Notes under the pieces: model-generated
The model's input: only the letters and a program-made list of their open reading frames with translations
What the model was told of the DNA's origin: nothing
Databases searched by the model: none
Shown: one piece after another, positions 20,391-30,914 of the stretch
Numbering within the stretch: the first letter of the stretch is position 1
Layout: each line of letters begins with the position of its first letter
Translations under genes and position numbers: made by a program
Assembly (NCBI GenBank): GCA_009746045.1
Contig: RPFO01000165.1
Coordinates: 560,001 to 620,000 of the forward strand
Direction of reading: 5' to 3'
Length of the DNA stretch: 60,000 nt
From: Mesostigma viride
Taxonomy: Eukaryota > Streptophyta > Mesostigmatophyceae > Mesostigmatales > Mesostigmataceae

Positions 20391-20822
20391 TCGTGGTTCT
20401 CTGAACATAGTTTCTTTATAGTGAGATGGAAGGGTAGCCGCTATAGCTAGGTTATTGGGTTCACGTGACATACCTTTTGAGGCCGGTGCGGCCTGATCCG
20501 GATCAGTCGTGGCCAAAGCTTTGGCCAGTTTTTCTTGGCCAGGTGGCAGGAGCTACGTTGAGATATAAACCTGCCACTGTCTAGGTTTCTTGGCTCATGG
20601 CGTAGTGATTAACTAGATCTAGATTCTTTCTCTCACGCAATATGTGACCTAATAGCCCCGGCAGCCTTACGTAAGCTGCCGGCAATTAGAACGCCACATT
20701 GCGTCATTTGTTCAGACGCAACATTTGCGTGGCGAAAAAATGCCGTCCGGGCCAAGGCCGCATGACACGCAAAAAAGGACAAAAACAAACCCACCTAGCT
20801 AAGGTCGGCCTCTTTTCTTTTC
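20391..20822 (+). repeat. A2 repeat of element A
   Basis: 432 bp, second copy of 7661-8092, with only a base or so different (for example near 20669). Confidence 0.92.
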
Positions 20823-20836
20823 CCGCCCACCCTCCC
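20822..20836 (-). other. G-quadruplex motif in the A2-B2 linker of element A
   Basis: CCCGCCCACCCTCCC on the plus strand: four G3 tracts with single-base loops on the antisense strand. Located in the 25-bp linker before B2. No such tract follows A1. Confidence 0.75.
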
Positions 20837-20847
20837 TGCGTGTTTGG

Positions 20848-20984
20848 GGGTAAGGCTAGCCTTTGCCAAGCAATAAGTGTTCCCATGAGCATCGGCGGCC
20901 GGGATGTGGCCTGCCTTTTGTATGTGCTCCACTCATTGTTTTAATAAAGAGTCTGGTTACCCTGGAGTTCCACGGTTAATAGAA
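20848..20984 (+). repeat. B2 repeat of element A
   Basis: Second copy of B1. The element ends at AGAA (20984) and element D begins within a few bases. Confidence 0.92.
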
Positions 20985-21187
20985 GTTACATTTCTTGTTT
21001 TTGGTCCATTGGAGTTCCTTCCCACCAAGAGAAACATTTTTTTTACATTTTTGTGTGCTAGGCTTTATACGGACAGCCTATACCACACCTTCAAACTCAG
21101 TGCACATCATTATCAAGTTGCTTATGGTAGCACCATGCTGGAGGCCCAGCATACTCGAACACAAGGTGTTGCCCCTCTTAGCAGCGT
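20985..21187 (-). repeat. B2 repeat of element D
   Basis: Matches 23355-23540 (ttcttgtttttggtccattg, later cagcatactcgaacacaagg). Confidence 0.8.
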
Positions 21188-21202
21188 GGGTGGGTAGGTG
21201 GG
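21188..21202 (+). other. G-rich linker of element D
   Basis: GGGTGGGTAGGTGGG between A2 and B2: three G3 tracts and one G2 tract. Same position and strand sense as the perfect motifs in A, B, F and H. Confidence 0.5.
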
Positions 21203-21539
21203 AGCTGAAAAGAGGCCTCCCTACGTCCCCTACACCACTCTAAGTACTGACTATCATTCACATTGCGCCACGCAGGCCTGCCGGCTGGCGCAAGTACAAG
21301 GGGACGGACCGCCCATCACAGTTGCGCCACGCCTGGCGGCTAGCGCAGGTACAAGGTCTAGTGACGTACGTTAGAAGCTACCTAGGCCTGCACTCCGGAA
21401 CCACACTCAGCCGCAAAAACGGGCCGGCCGGTGCAGTACCCTCGTGACAAGCGCTAGTCTTACGCTGCCTACGGCAGGTCGGTCCCCTTTGAGCCCGTCC
21501 ACGCGTCATGTATAAAATGAGCGAAGCTCAACAAATACA
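21203..21539 (-). repeat. A2 repeat of element D
   Basis: Matches 24575-24903 and 5898-6236. Ends near ATGAGCGAAGCTCAACA, where F2 inserted. Confidence 0.85.
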
Positions 21540-21685
21540 TTCATGTCCCAGGTAGCTCCCACAAAAACCAGCATCTTCATTAAAACAATAAGTGGAAGCA
21601 TACATGTGACACTAATTGACATGCCCGGAGGCACGCCGTTCAAGGCCCTTCATGAAGTACGTTGCCCTAGAGGCAACCAAGACAA

Positions 21686-21701
21686 GGGTGGGTGGGTGGG
21701 G
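21686..21701 (+). other. G-quadruplex motif in the A2-B2 linker of F2
   Basis: GGGTGGGTGGGTGGGG, four G3 tracts with single-base loops, antisense to the element. Confidence 0.75.
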
Positions 21702-22246
21702 AGCAAAGAAAGAGGCCGACAAAACCAGCCAGAGCGGCTTTTAGTCGCAAAACCTCCCTTATCCCTAGCTAACTGACGTCATTAAACCCTTATGTTTAGT
21801 GGATGCTAGTAAGACGCTAACCGTACAGACCGGGGGTAGAATATCCCGAATCTGCACGGCTAGAATTAAATAATGCGTAGGTTGTTCTTTTCAGGGGCAC
21901 TGCACCTCACGCCCCGTTCCGCCCCGGTATAATCAACCCAAGCGCGGAACGCACATTTTATTTAATTCATTTTTCAACCATGCACTATATTGCATCTACT
22001 AATCACAAAAGCTCTAGCCAAACAGCTACGAGTAAACACTACGACTATAAGCCGCTCATCCAGCGGCCTCTTGTTCCCGCATTCACGTATAGAAGAAACT
22101 CCGTTCAAAGAACCCCGATTCATGTCCCACGTAGCTCCCACAAAAACCAGCATCTTCATTAAAACAATAAGTGGAAGCATACATGTGACACTAATTGACA
22201 TGCCCGGAGGCACGCCGTTCAAGGCCCTTCATGAAGTACGTTGCCC

Positions 22247-23085
22247 AATCACCCCCGCCCTGGCTTTCCCTTGAAGCCTCACTCCAGTGACCTTGCTCGT
22301 TGTCACAAGTGACCGCCCTGCCGCAAAACGGGAGCCCCCCCACATCGGGAGGCGTGTGCCCGGCGGCTGTGGATGCATGGCCAGGCCCAAAAAGGCCCAG
22401 CGCATTTGCACTGCGATTGCGCACGGCCAGCCTATCATGACCCCTCTCGGGGCCCCGAGTCGGTACCGCTATGGCCGTCTCCCCATAGACCCGGGGTGCT
22501 TCGAGAAAAAACGTGGACCTAGCCCAGGCCCCGCCAGCCCGGATGCCCGAGGCCACAGCCCCAGGCACCTGGCTGAACGAGAGTCCGTTCAGCCAAGACC
22601 GCATTCCCCCCGAGGTTTCTATGCGTGGGGAAAAAATTTCTAGCTTAGGCGCTTTTCCCATCGCCGTCCCCAGCCCCAACCACCCCCCCTCGGCGGAAGG
22701 CAATTGCAAAGTTTGCTGGCCAGCAGCAATTTCCGAAGAAAAAGCCGCAGGCCGCGGACCGAGACACGGGTCGCCAGTGCCAGCCATCCGGCTCCAACCC
22801 GGGGTGCAAGCATCCCCAGGTACGGAGCACCAGCTCGCGCACTGGGCCGACCAAGCGACAGTTGAGCACCTGTCACGGCATCCGGCCCACCAAAGACCCC
22901 AAGCTGGGGAAAAGGTGCGGACCGGAGGTAATCATTTTCTTTTCTTTTAGTTAACCGGGCGAGGAACTACGCCTGGCCGGTTAACAACTGGAAGTCCCAC
23001 CACTGGCCAAGTGGCCAGTGCAACCAGTGCTTTTGGGATTTTGCTCCGCAGCACCCATAGCTGCGGCTGCCGCCGCAACGACAAC
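22247..23085 (-). other. non-coding interior of F2
   Basis: Matches 3703-4536 inverted. Conserved between the two copies with small indels, but I see no protein family in it. Confidence 0.6.
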
Positions 23086-23354
23086 GAGCAAAGAAAGAGG
23101 CCGACATAATGCGTAGGTTGTTCTTTTCAGGGGCACTGCACCTCACGCCCCGTTCCGCCCGGGTATAATCAACCCACGCGCGGACCGCACATTTTATTTA
23201 ATTCATTTTTCAACCATGCACTATATTGCATCTACTAATCACAAAAGCTCTAGCCAAACAGCTACGAGTAAACACTACGACTATAAGCCGCTCATCCAGC
23301 GGCCTCTTGTTCCCGCATTCACGTATAGAAGAAACTCCGTTCAAAGAACCCCGA

Positions 23355-23540
23355 TTTCTTGTTTTTGGTCCATTGGAGTTCCTTCCCACCAAGAGAAACA
23401 TTTATTTTACATTTTTGTGTGCTAGGCTTTATACGGACAGCCTATACCACACCTTCAAACTCAGTGCACATCATTATCAAGTTGGTTATTGTAGCACCAT
23501 GCTGGGGGCCCAGCATACTCGAACACAAGGTGTTGCCTCC
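23355..23540 (-). repeat. B1 repeat of element D
   Basis: Matches 20985-21187 until the sequences diverge after cacaaggtgttgcc. Confidence 0.8.
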
Positions 23541-24574
23541 ACACCTCCTGCCTGGCCACCAAGGCTGTCGCCAACCTTGGCGCCGAGTTTCTTTTCGCCC
23601 ATGGCCCCCCTCCTGCACGCTGCCACGGCTGTACTGCCGCCCCCGTGTGGCCGCTACGGTTTCCCGGCGGACGCAGGGCGGCACCCATGTCGTTCCCCCC
23701 GTTAGGGGGGCGGTTTCCAGCGGCTGCGCATTAGGCCTTACGCCCCCGGACCGTCTCTCACAAGCCCAGGACCCATCACCAGCCCCACCCCCGAGGCTGG
23801 GATTTCCCGGCATTGAAACCTTGGTGGCGATAGGCCCTCTACCCTACCAAGGCCTTGGCTTGGAAACTGCTTAGCCAAGGCCCTGACCAGGGCTTGTGTT
23901 GTTGTAGGAAATTTTTTATGGCAGAGATATGCCCCCCTGGCTGAACCGAACTCTTTATCGCTTTTCCTTTAATGCATCATACAGGATAAAAACAAGGCGA
24001 TAAAACAGCAAGAATTTCAGCCCCGCCAAGCGAACATTCTTTGCTGAAAAACTGGGCGATGATGAAGAGCGCGCTCCTCCCACCAAGATTCGCTCCAGCC
24101 CCGCATCCTCCCCGAAACTCCCGTCTGGCCACAGGCCGAAAGATCGGGTCCGCTGTCAGGCTCCTCGCAGTTATGGGCTACCCTGGCGCCCCGCGCTAGC
24201 CATCTCCGCAGATTCGCCTTCACCTGCGATTCTTTCCACCGTAGCCGCTGGCCCTGGCCTGTATGGCTCCTTCCCTGACGTTGTCCGACTGAAAACGCAG
24301 CTTCCCCAGTGTCTGGAAGCTGCTTGCCGCACCCAGGGGTAGAGGGGAATCGTCAGTGGGCCCAGCGCCGGAAATCACACCATTTTACTCAAATCGTAGA
24401 GCCCCCCACCCAACAACCATTACCGTGGCCTGTAACGGTAGGTGGCGAACATCAAGAACTTTATTCCAGGCCTCTCCACGCCCGGAGAGGCCGATAGCAT
24501 CGTCTTACATTCAGCGCAGCCGCCATAGCGGCCAGCCGACCTTGCCAGCAAATGCTGGGATCAAGTTGCGAAGC
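23541..24574 (-). other. non-coding interior of element D
   Basis: About 1 kb, GC-rich, with no frame that resembles a retroelement gene. Contains a short inverted repeat, CAAGGCCTTGGCTTGG then CCAAGGCCCTGACCAGG (around 23849-23895). Confidence 0.55.
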
Positions 24575-24903
24575 TGAAAAGAGGCCTCCCTACGTCCCCT
24601 ACACCACTCTAAGTACTGACTATCATTCACATTGCGCCACGCAGGCCTGCCGGCTGGCGCAAGTACAAGGTGACGGACTGCCCATCACAGTTGCGCCACG
24701 CCTGGCGGCTGGCTCAGGTAACAAGGTCTAGTGGCGTACGTTAGAAGCTACCTAGGCCTGCACTCCGTAACCACACTCAGCCGCAAAAACGGGCCGGCCG
24801 GTGCAGTACCCTCGTGACAAGCGCTAGTCTTACGCAACCTACGGCAGGTCGGTCCCCTTTGAGCCCGTCCACGCGTCATATATAAAATGAGCCAAGCTCA
24901 ACA
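24575..24903 (-). repeat. A1 repeat of element D
   Basis: Matches 21203-21535 with scattered differences. Directly followed by minisatellite. Confidence 0.85.
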
Positions 24904-25584
24904 ATTCTGGGAGACACGTTCCTGGTTGTGGAATACTTGTTCCTGGTTGTGGGATAGTGGTTCCTGGTTGTGGGATGCACCTTCCTGGTTGTGGGATGCA
25001 CGTTCCTGGTAACTTGTGGGAAACACGTTCCTGGTTGTGGGATACACGTTCTTGGTTGGGGGATGCACGTTCCTGGTTGTGGGATAGTCGAGCCTGGTTG
25101 TGGGATGTGTTGCTGGTTGTGGGATACTTGTTCCGGGTGGTGGGATACACGTTCCTGGTTGTGGGATGTGTTCTTGGTGGTGGGAAACACGTTCCTGGTA
25201 GTGGGAAACACGTTCCTGGTTGTGGGAAACACGTTCCCGGTTCTGGGATACACGTTCCTGGTGGTGGGACAGTCGTTCCTGGTTGTGGGATGTGTTCCTG
25301 GTTGTGGGATGCATGTTCTTGGTTGTGGGATAGTTGAGCCTGAATGTGGGATGTGTTCCTGCTTGTGGGATAGTCGTTCCTGGTTGTGGGATACACGTTC
25401 CTGGTGGTGGGATAACCGTTCCTGGTTGTGGGATATTGTTCCTAGTTGTGGGATAGTCGAGCGTGGTTGTGGGATACACGTTCCAGGTTGTGGGATAGTC
25501 GTTCTTAGTCGTGGGATGTGTTCTTGTTTGTGGGATAATACACGTTCATGGTTGTGGGATACTTGTTCCTGATTGTGGGATTTG
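24904..25584 (+). repeat. minisatellite block 4
   Basis: Same unit and orientation as blocks 1-3; about 32 units. Ends where element E begins (ggtaagctatgctc). Confidence 0.95.
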
Positions 25585-25739
25585 GTAAGCTATGCTCATT
25601 TTATCTATGACTAACCTGCTGAGCGGAGAATGCAACGCCGTATAGCACAAAAAGAAAAAATAATTTTAGAAAAAATATTTTGTGTGCTGGCACCCGTACC
25701 CCAGCCACCCAGGTAGGGGTTGGCTGGACAGGTGGTTGC

Positions 25740-25746
25740 TATAAAA
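25740..25746 (+). promoter_or_regulatory. TATA box of element E
   Basis: TATAAAA, about 110 bases before the gag ATG, conserved in E2. The leader around it (GGTGGGCTTCCATTCTAGGG) is also conserved. Confidence 0.45.
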
Positions 25747-25856
25747 GGTGGGCTTCCATTCTAGGGAAGCAGGTCGTTTCTTTTGCCTGAGAACCTCACG
25801 TGACCACATCACAAAAAACAAAACGCAATATAACACATCAAGCATTATAACCCACC

Positions 25857-26957
25857 ATGACCACAGTGACAGCCCCAGACCGGAATTTCCTAGCGAAACT
25901 CAAGCAAGCAGCCAAGGAGGGATGCACCCCAAAGGAGGCCGCCACTGCGGTCTAGAAGATCCTAGGGGAGGGGGTTTGGCTAGAGCGGATCCAGAAGCTC
26001 ACTCCGGGGCGTGCCAAGAACGTCATGGACGTACTGGAGGAAAAAGGGTTTGTCAGCGACTGGGATGGGGAGGAGGCCCTGGCCGATGTGCTAGCAGTGC
26101 GACTGGGGGAGGCTATTGCAGAGCCGGATCCACCAGTGACAGCAGGTGCGGTGGGAACTGGGGGTGTTCCCCCTTCGGCAGGTGGAAGCGGAGGGGCGGG
26201 GCATGGTGGAGCGGGCGCTGGAGAGGACGATGGCGCCCCTGGGGCGATCGACCAGGCTGTGGCGGACCTGGACCGAAACATAGGTCGGCTGCTGGGGACC
26301 GAGACGGGCTATGCAACGCCAGCTGGAGGGCTTCCATCCCGGCCGGGCAACGCCCGCACTGGCGGAGATATCGGCGACCTGATATCGGCCATGTCGAAGG
26401 TGCTGGACTAGGCAAAGACTCCAGCAGCTGCAAGCCCAGCCGCAGCGACGACTGCTGGCAGGCTGGCGCGCACGAAGGGAGTGGCGCTGAGAGGGCATGC
26501 AGTGCCGGTCCTGGTGAGCAACATGCTGGAGGCGGTGCTGCCGGGATGCTGGACTACGCGGAGAGCGTGGGGGGGAAGTCCATCCGTGCATCGTTAATGC
26601 TGACGATGCACGGCAGCTCAGCCAGCGGGGAGAGGCGGATGCTGCTCCTGCAGATGGCAGGAATTCTGGACACGATGGTGACAGAATTTGGCTACTGGGC
26701 CACGCCACGCTCCGAAGTAATTCTGGAGCTGGCAGCAGCCGAGTACCTGGCAAAGCTGATCACGGCATGCCAGCTGGTGGATGTGGGGTCGACGGGTGGA
26801 AGGGGACTCCGTCGGCAATGCTGCCATTCCAGGAGGGTGGAGCAATGCTGGCGTCTCCGGCGGTGCGGGCGGCGATGAGCATGGGGAAGCTGCAGCACAA
26901 GCTGGAGCAGGGTCCCGGCAAGAAGGGGCAGGGCGGCCCGTCCAACAACAACAAGTG
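25857..26957 (+). pseudogene. gag: gag of element E
   Basis: Starts MTTVTAPDRNFLAKLKQAAK like E2. Two CAG glutamine codons of E2 are TAG here (about 25952 and 26409). A missing C near 26541 (ctgccgggatg where E2 has an extra C) and a change near 26797 shift the frame. The C-terminus (AMLPFQEGGAMLASPAVRA) ends at GGPSNNNK, stop at 26956-26958. The core (GMLDYAESVGGKS, LDTMVTEFGYWATP) is the conserved DIRS gag region also found in A and B. E2 is the better copy of this gene. Confidence 0.78.
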
Positions 26958-27101
26958 AGGGAGCGGTGCCTTCTTCCACTACCTCTTCCAGCACCCCTGC
27001 CACCTCGTGACTGGTGGCAGCAGGTACGCTCAGGCCGTAGGCGCGATAGGATGAGTCGGGCTTTTAATGCTCGCACACTAGCCTGTCAGACGGTTAGGGC
27101 G

Positions 27102-28357
27102 TTAAACTGGATGGGGGGGGGGGGCGAGACCCGCCTGCTGTAGATTCAGCCCGTGTGCCCGGGCCTCTGCAGCAGGCGGCCCTAGATGGGATCGATGATG
27201 CTTGCAGGTCCTTTGTCCGCCGGAACGGTGGTTCCGTAGCGGCAATGGCAGGATCTGTAGTGGATGGGGGTGAATATGCTGAAGGAGCCCCTTACGAACC
27301 GTTAGTGGCCGCACGCTTGGCCTTGCCTGGTCCGGGGGAAGGTGGCCAAGTGGATGTGCTGAACTTACTACCCCCCTCTTGGGGAGCAATTTTGAATGAT
27401 GAGAGTAGGATGGTACGGACGCTGAGCCCAGCAGAGCGGATCTTGCAGAAGTCGATGCGGATCTCGCGGGGGTGTAGCATGGAGGAGTTCGCGCGGGTTT
27501 GCACGGTGTGTGTGGAGAGGGGGATTTTGGGTGGATTTTTTGAGGAGGAGCCGCCTATGGTGAACGGTACTTTTGGGGTCGGAAAGCCCGACGGCCGTAT
27601 ACGGCTGATTGTGGACAACCGGCGTGGCAACATGCCACTACCAGATCCTATGCCCGCTTTTTTACCACACCTTGGCGTGATTTGCGATTTGCCCACGCGC
27701 GCTGGGGAGGATGTTTTTGGGGGCGTATCAGATTTGGATTCGTACTACAACAGACTCCGCCTGCCAGTTTGGATGCGGCGGTACTGTGCGTGGATGCCGG
27801 TGTGGTCGGATCTGGTGGGCCTGAGTGGGGCTCGTCGGAAGGTGTGGCCGTGGATGTTGTGCTGGCCAATGGGCAACAAGCTGGCCGTCGCCGTGGCCCA
27901 GTGTGTGCATCAGTCTGTGTTGTACCGCTGTGGCCCCAAGCCGCCGTTGGAGGCTAGTCGTGGGCTGAGCATCAACATGTCCGCGCTGATCCTGGTGGCG
28001 GAGGCCAACGAGGCGGGGGAGACCGTCCGGCTGAGGCTGGAGGAGGACCCTGCTGCGCCCTTGGCGCCCTCGCCGTGCTTCGAATCTCGGCAGGATCTGG
28101 AAGGTATGCATGCTGTGACGATCGATGACCTCCATTTCACCCACTGTGCGTCGGTGGATGGGGTGAATCAGCAGCTAGATCGTGTTCAGGCTGCCTACGC
28201 CGCTGTTGGGCTGGTGCAGAAGTCTGACAAGGTGGTACGGGCGACAGCAGAGCAGACTGGTGTGCAGGCGGTGGGGGTCATTCACCAAAGAGATGGTGAC
28301 GTGGTGCCTGTTCCTGAGCGTGTGGTGGCAGTTATCGCGCTACTCATAGAATCTTAG
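27102..28357 (+). pseudogene. pol: pol of element E, reverse transcriptase part
   Basis: Begins near VRALNWMGGGGE, comparable to RWLNWLWGGGQD of element A. A G-homopolymer at about 27112-27123 moves the frame. The long frame from 27155 carries RT blocks: PPMVNGTFGVGKPDGRIRL, GVSDLDSYYNRLRLPVWMR and the catalytic VTIDDLHFTH (about 28112-28141), with both aspartates kept. A TAG at 28355 and a shift near 28390 end it. DIRS RT copies the element RNA. This RT is clearly diverged from A and B, so E is a separate family. Confidence 0.82.
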
Positions 28358-29457
28358 ATCGCGGGTTTACATACTACCGCGAACTTAGTTCTGTGCTTGG
28401 GAAGTGGGTGTGGATGCATCTGCTGTGCCGCCCCATGCTTTCGGTGTGGTCTGAGACGTACCGGCTGCTAGCAGCCATGAATGCCTCCCTGCCTGGGCGC
28501 CGCTGGCGCCTCCCTGCGGGGGCCCGCCAGGAGCTTCAGGCGGCGATCGACCTGGCCCCCTTTTTGAGGGCGGCCAGGGCCCGGCCCCTTTCTGACCGGG
28601 TCGTCGCAAGTGATGCGAGCGGCTCCGGCGGTGGGGTGGTCTACAGGGACCTGCCTGGGGCCGATTGTGCCCGGCTGGCGACCCGGCGCGAAGCGCGGGG
28701 GTGGCGGACGACAGCTTTAACGTCTGGGGAGGACTGGGACCTGGAGCGCATGGAGGAGGGGGACTACAGCCTGCTGGATAGTGGCCACTGGCGTACGGCA
28801 CTGTCCTACCGGTGGCGGGGGCAGCCTAACCACATCAACGTCAAGGAGGCGATTGCTGCGACACAGGGGGTCGAGTGGTCGTGCCGGACCAAGGCGTGTC
28901 GAGGTAAGCGAGTCGTCCGGCTCGTAGACTCCAGTGCTGTGGTGGGGGCGTTTGTCAGAGGGCGGACTCGTCTTCCTACCGCCTCAACCAGCTAGTTCGG
29001 CGCTATTGCGCTCTGTCACTGGCTGGTGACATGCAGAGCCACTGGGTCTGGGTGGCTACCGACCACAACCCAGCTGACAAGGCCAGTCGGCGTGGCGCTT
29101 GGATTCCTGACTTGACCCGGTGTGGTGACGTGCATCCCAACCCTGGGCCTGAGGGGGCGCGACGCCCTCGGGACTTGGCACTTTTGGAGGGCACAGTCAA
29201 CCCTGTGTCTACCTTGCCAGCGTACCGGCGCGCGGCGGCTGTCTACGTGGCGTGGGCGCCACCTGGCCCTGTCGACCCAACTGACGCGGAAGCCATTTTC
29301 TGTGAGTGGATTTCTGCTGTCTACCATGCCAGAGGCGGGCGGGGGCGTACCTTATGCCAGCACGCCAAGGCCTGTCTGCACCTGTACTACCCCGACATTG
29401 TTCGGAATTGGGTACTGGCGAACCGCCTGCTAGCAGGTTGGCAGCGGCTTGTTCCGG
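28358..29457 (+). pseudogene. pol: pol of element E: RNase H, 2A-like motif, recombinase N-terminus
   Basis: RNase H blocks appear as VVASDASGSGGG, HINVKEAIAATQG, RLVDSSAVVG and, after a shift near 28985, DHNPADKASRRG. CGDVHPNPGP follows at 29121-29150, the closest of the three copies to a canonical 2A peptide (D-x-E-x-N-P-G-P). The recombinase N-terminal domain starts at LLEGTVNPVSTLPAYRRAA and runs to LAGWQRLVPGA, where minisatellite takes over. The catalytic R, H-x-x-R and Y are therefore absent. Confidence 0.82.
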
Positions 29458-30893
29458 GTGCACGTTTGTGGTTGTGGGATGCACGTTCCTGGTTGTGGGA
29501 TAGTGGTTCGTGGTGGTGGGAAGCACGTTCCTGGACTGGTGGGATACTTGTTCGTGGTTGTGGGATACACGTTCGTGGTTGTGGGATAGTCGTTCCTGGT
29601 TGTGGGATGTGTTCCTGGTTGTGGGATACTTGTTCCTGGTGGTGGGAAGCACGTTCATGGTTGTGAGATTGTCGTTCCTAGTTGTGGGATGTGTAATGTG
29701 TTCGTGGTTGTCGGATACACGTTCCTGGTGGTGGGATAGTCGAGCCTGGTTGTGATATACACGTTCCTGGTTGTGGGATAGTCGTTCCTGGTTGTGGGAT
29801 GTGTTCCTGGTTGTGGGATGCACGTTCCTGGTTGTGGGATAGTCGAGCCTGGTTGTGGGATGTGTTCCTGGTTGTGGGATACTTGTTCCTGGTGGTGGGA
29901 AACACGTTCCTGGTTGTGGAATACTTGTTCCTGGTGGTGGGAAACACGTTCCTGGTTGTGGGATGTGTTCGTGGTTGTGGGATACACGTTCTTGGTTGTG
30001 GGATGTGTTCCTGGTTGCGGGATACACGTTCCTGGTTGTGGGATAGTCGTTCCTGGTTGTGGGATGTGTTCCTGGTTGTGGGATGTGTTCCTGGCTGTGG
30101 GATGCACGTTCCTTGCTGTGGGATAGTCGAGCCTGGTTGTGGGATGTGTTCGTGGTTGTGGGATACTTGTTCCTGGTGGTGGGGAACACGTTTTTGGTTG
30201 TGGAATACACGTTCCTGGTGGTGGGATAGTCGTTCCTGGTTGTGGGATACACGTTCCTGGTTGTGGGATAGTCGAGCCTGGTTGTGGGATACACGTTCCT
30301 GGTTGTGGGATAGTCGAGCCTAGTTGTGGGATGTGTTCCTGGTTGTGGGATACACGTTCCTGGTGGTGGGATACTTGCTCCTTGTGGTGGGATAATACTT
30401 GTTCCTGGTTGTGGGATGCACGTTCCTGGTTGTGGGATGCACCTTCCTGGCTGTGGGATACTTGTTCTTGGTGGTGGGAAGCACGTTCCTGGTTGTGGGA
30501 TGTGTTCCTGGTTGTGGGATACTTGTTCCTGGTTGTGGAATACTTGTTCTTGGTGGTGGGAAACACGTTCCTGGTTGTGGGATACACGTTCCTGCTTGAG
30601 GGATAGTCGTTCCTGGTTGTGGGATACACGTTCCTGGTTGTGGGATAGTCGTTCTTGGTTATGGGATGTGTTCTTGGTTGTGGGATGCACGTTCATGGTT
30701 GTGGGATAGTCGAGCATGGTTGTGGGATGTGTTCGTGGCTGTGGGATACTTGTTCCTGGCGGTGGGAAACACGTTCCTGGTGGTGGGATACACGTTCTTG
30801 GTGGTGGGAAGCACGTTCCTGGTTGTGGGATACACGTTCCTGGTTGTGGGATGCACGTTCCTAGTTGTGGGATAGTCGTTCCTGGTTGTGACA
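29458..30893 (+). repeat. minisatellite block 5
   Basis: About 1.4 kb, same orientation. Higher-order alternation of ACACGTT, AGTCG(TT/AG), GTGTT and ACTTGTT units is visible. Confidence 0.95.
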
Positions 30894-30914
30894 TGCCCTC
30901 GTTGGCTAGCTTGT

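Larger units (their letters stand above)
7661..20984 (+). mobile_element. PAT/DIRS-like YR retroelement A, split by a copia insertion
   Basis: Order A1 (7661-8092), gag, pol (RT, RNase H, 2A-like motif, tyrosine recombinase), B1 (20254-20390), A2 (20391-20822), linker, B2 (20848-20984). Without the copia element and one copy of its 5-bp duplication it is about 5.5 kb, like element B (5.4 kb). Starts TCGTGGTTC and ends TTAATAGAA. No target duplication is visible. Pol has stops at about 9445 and 19678 and an active-site change in RT, so the copy is dead. The split-repeat order and YR gene place it with PAT/TOC/Kangaroo elements. Confidence 0.9.
21540..23354 (-). mobile_element. non-autonomous PAT/DIRS-like element F2 inside D
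   Basis: Inverted copy of F1. On the minus strand: A1 (23354-23086), interior, B1 (22246-22119), A2 (22118-21701), linker, B2 (21667-21540). A1 has lost about 180 bp compared with A2 (the join is at GAGGCCGAC|ATAATGCG). Removing F2 joins aaataca to tttcttg without any duplication. No genes inside. Confidence 0.85.
20985..24903 (-). mobile_element. non-autonomous PAT/DIRS-like element D, split by F2
   Basis: On the minus strand the order is A1 (24903-24575), interior (24574-23541), B1 (23540-23355), A2 (21539-21203), linker, B2 (21187-20985). F2 (21540-23354) sits exactly between B1 and A2. The interior has no gag, RT or recombinase. The A-repeat end (GAGCTT..GCTCATTTTATA on the minus strand) resembles the 5' end of the coding elements E and E2, so those may be its autonomous relatives. 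A few bases at either edge are uncertain because minisatellite adjoins. Confidence 0.75.
25585..29457 (+). mobile_element. DIRS-like YR retroelement E, 3'-truncated
   Basis: Leader with TATA box, gag, RT, RNase H, a 2A-like motif and the N-terminal part of a tyrosine recombinase, then an abrupt join to minisatellite at about 29458. The catalytic part of the recombinase and the B1-A2-B2 end are missing, so its split-repeat class is inferred from relatedness to A, B and D. Gag and pol both have stops and shifts. E2 at 1486-2999 is a second copy. Confidence 0.82.

Noticed and set aside
22191-22950. 198- and 145-codon frames in the interior of F2 (also in F1)
   Set aside because: Conserved only because F1 and F2 are copies; frames differ by indels and show no protein family.
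23442-24577. Frames of 60-170 codons in the interior of element D
   Set aside because: GC-rich chance frames without retroelement motifs.
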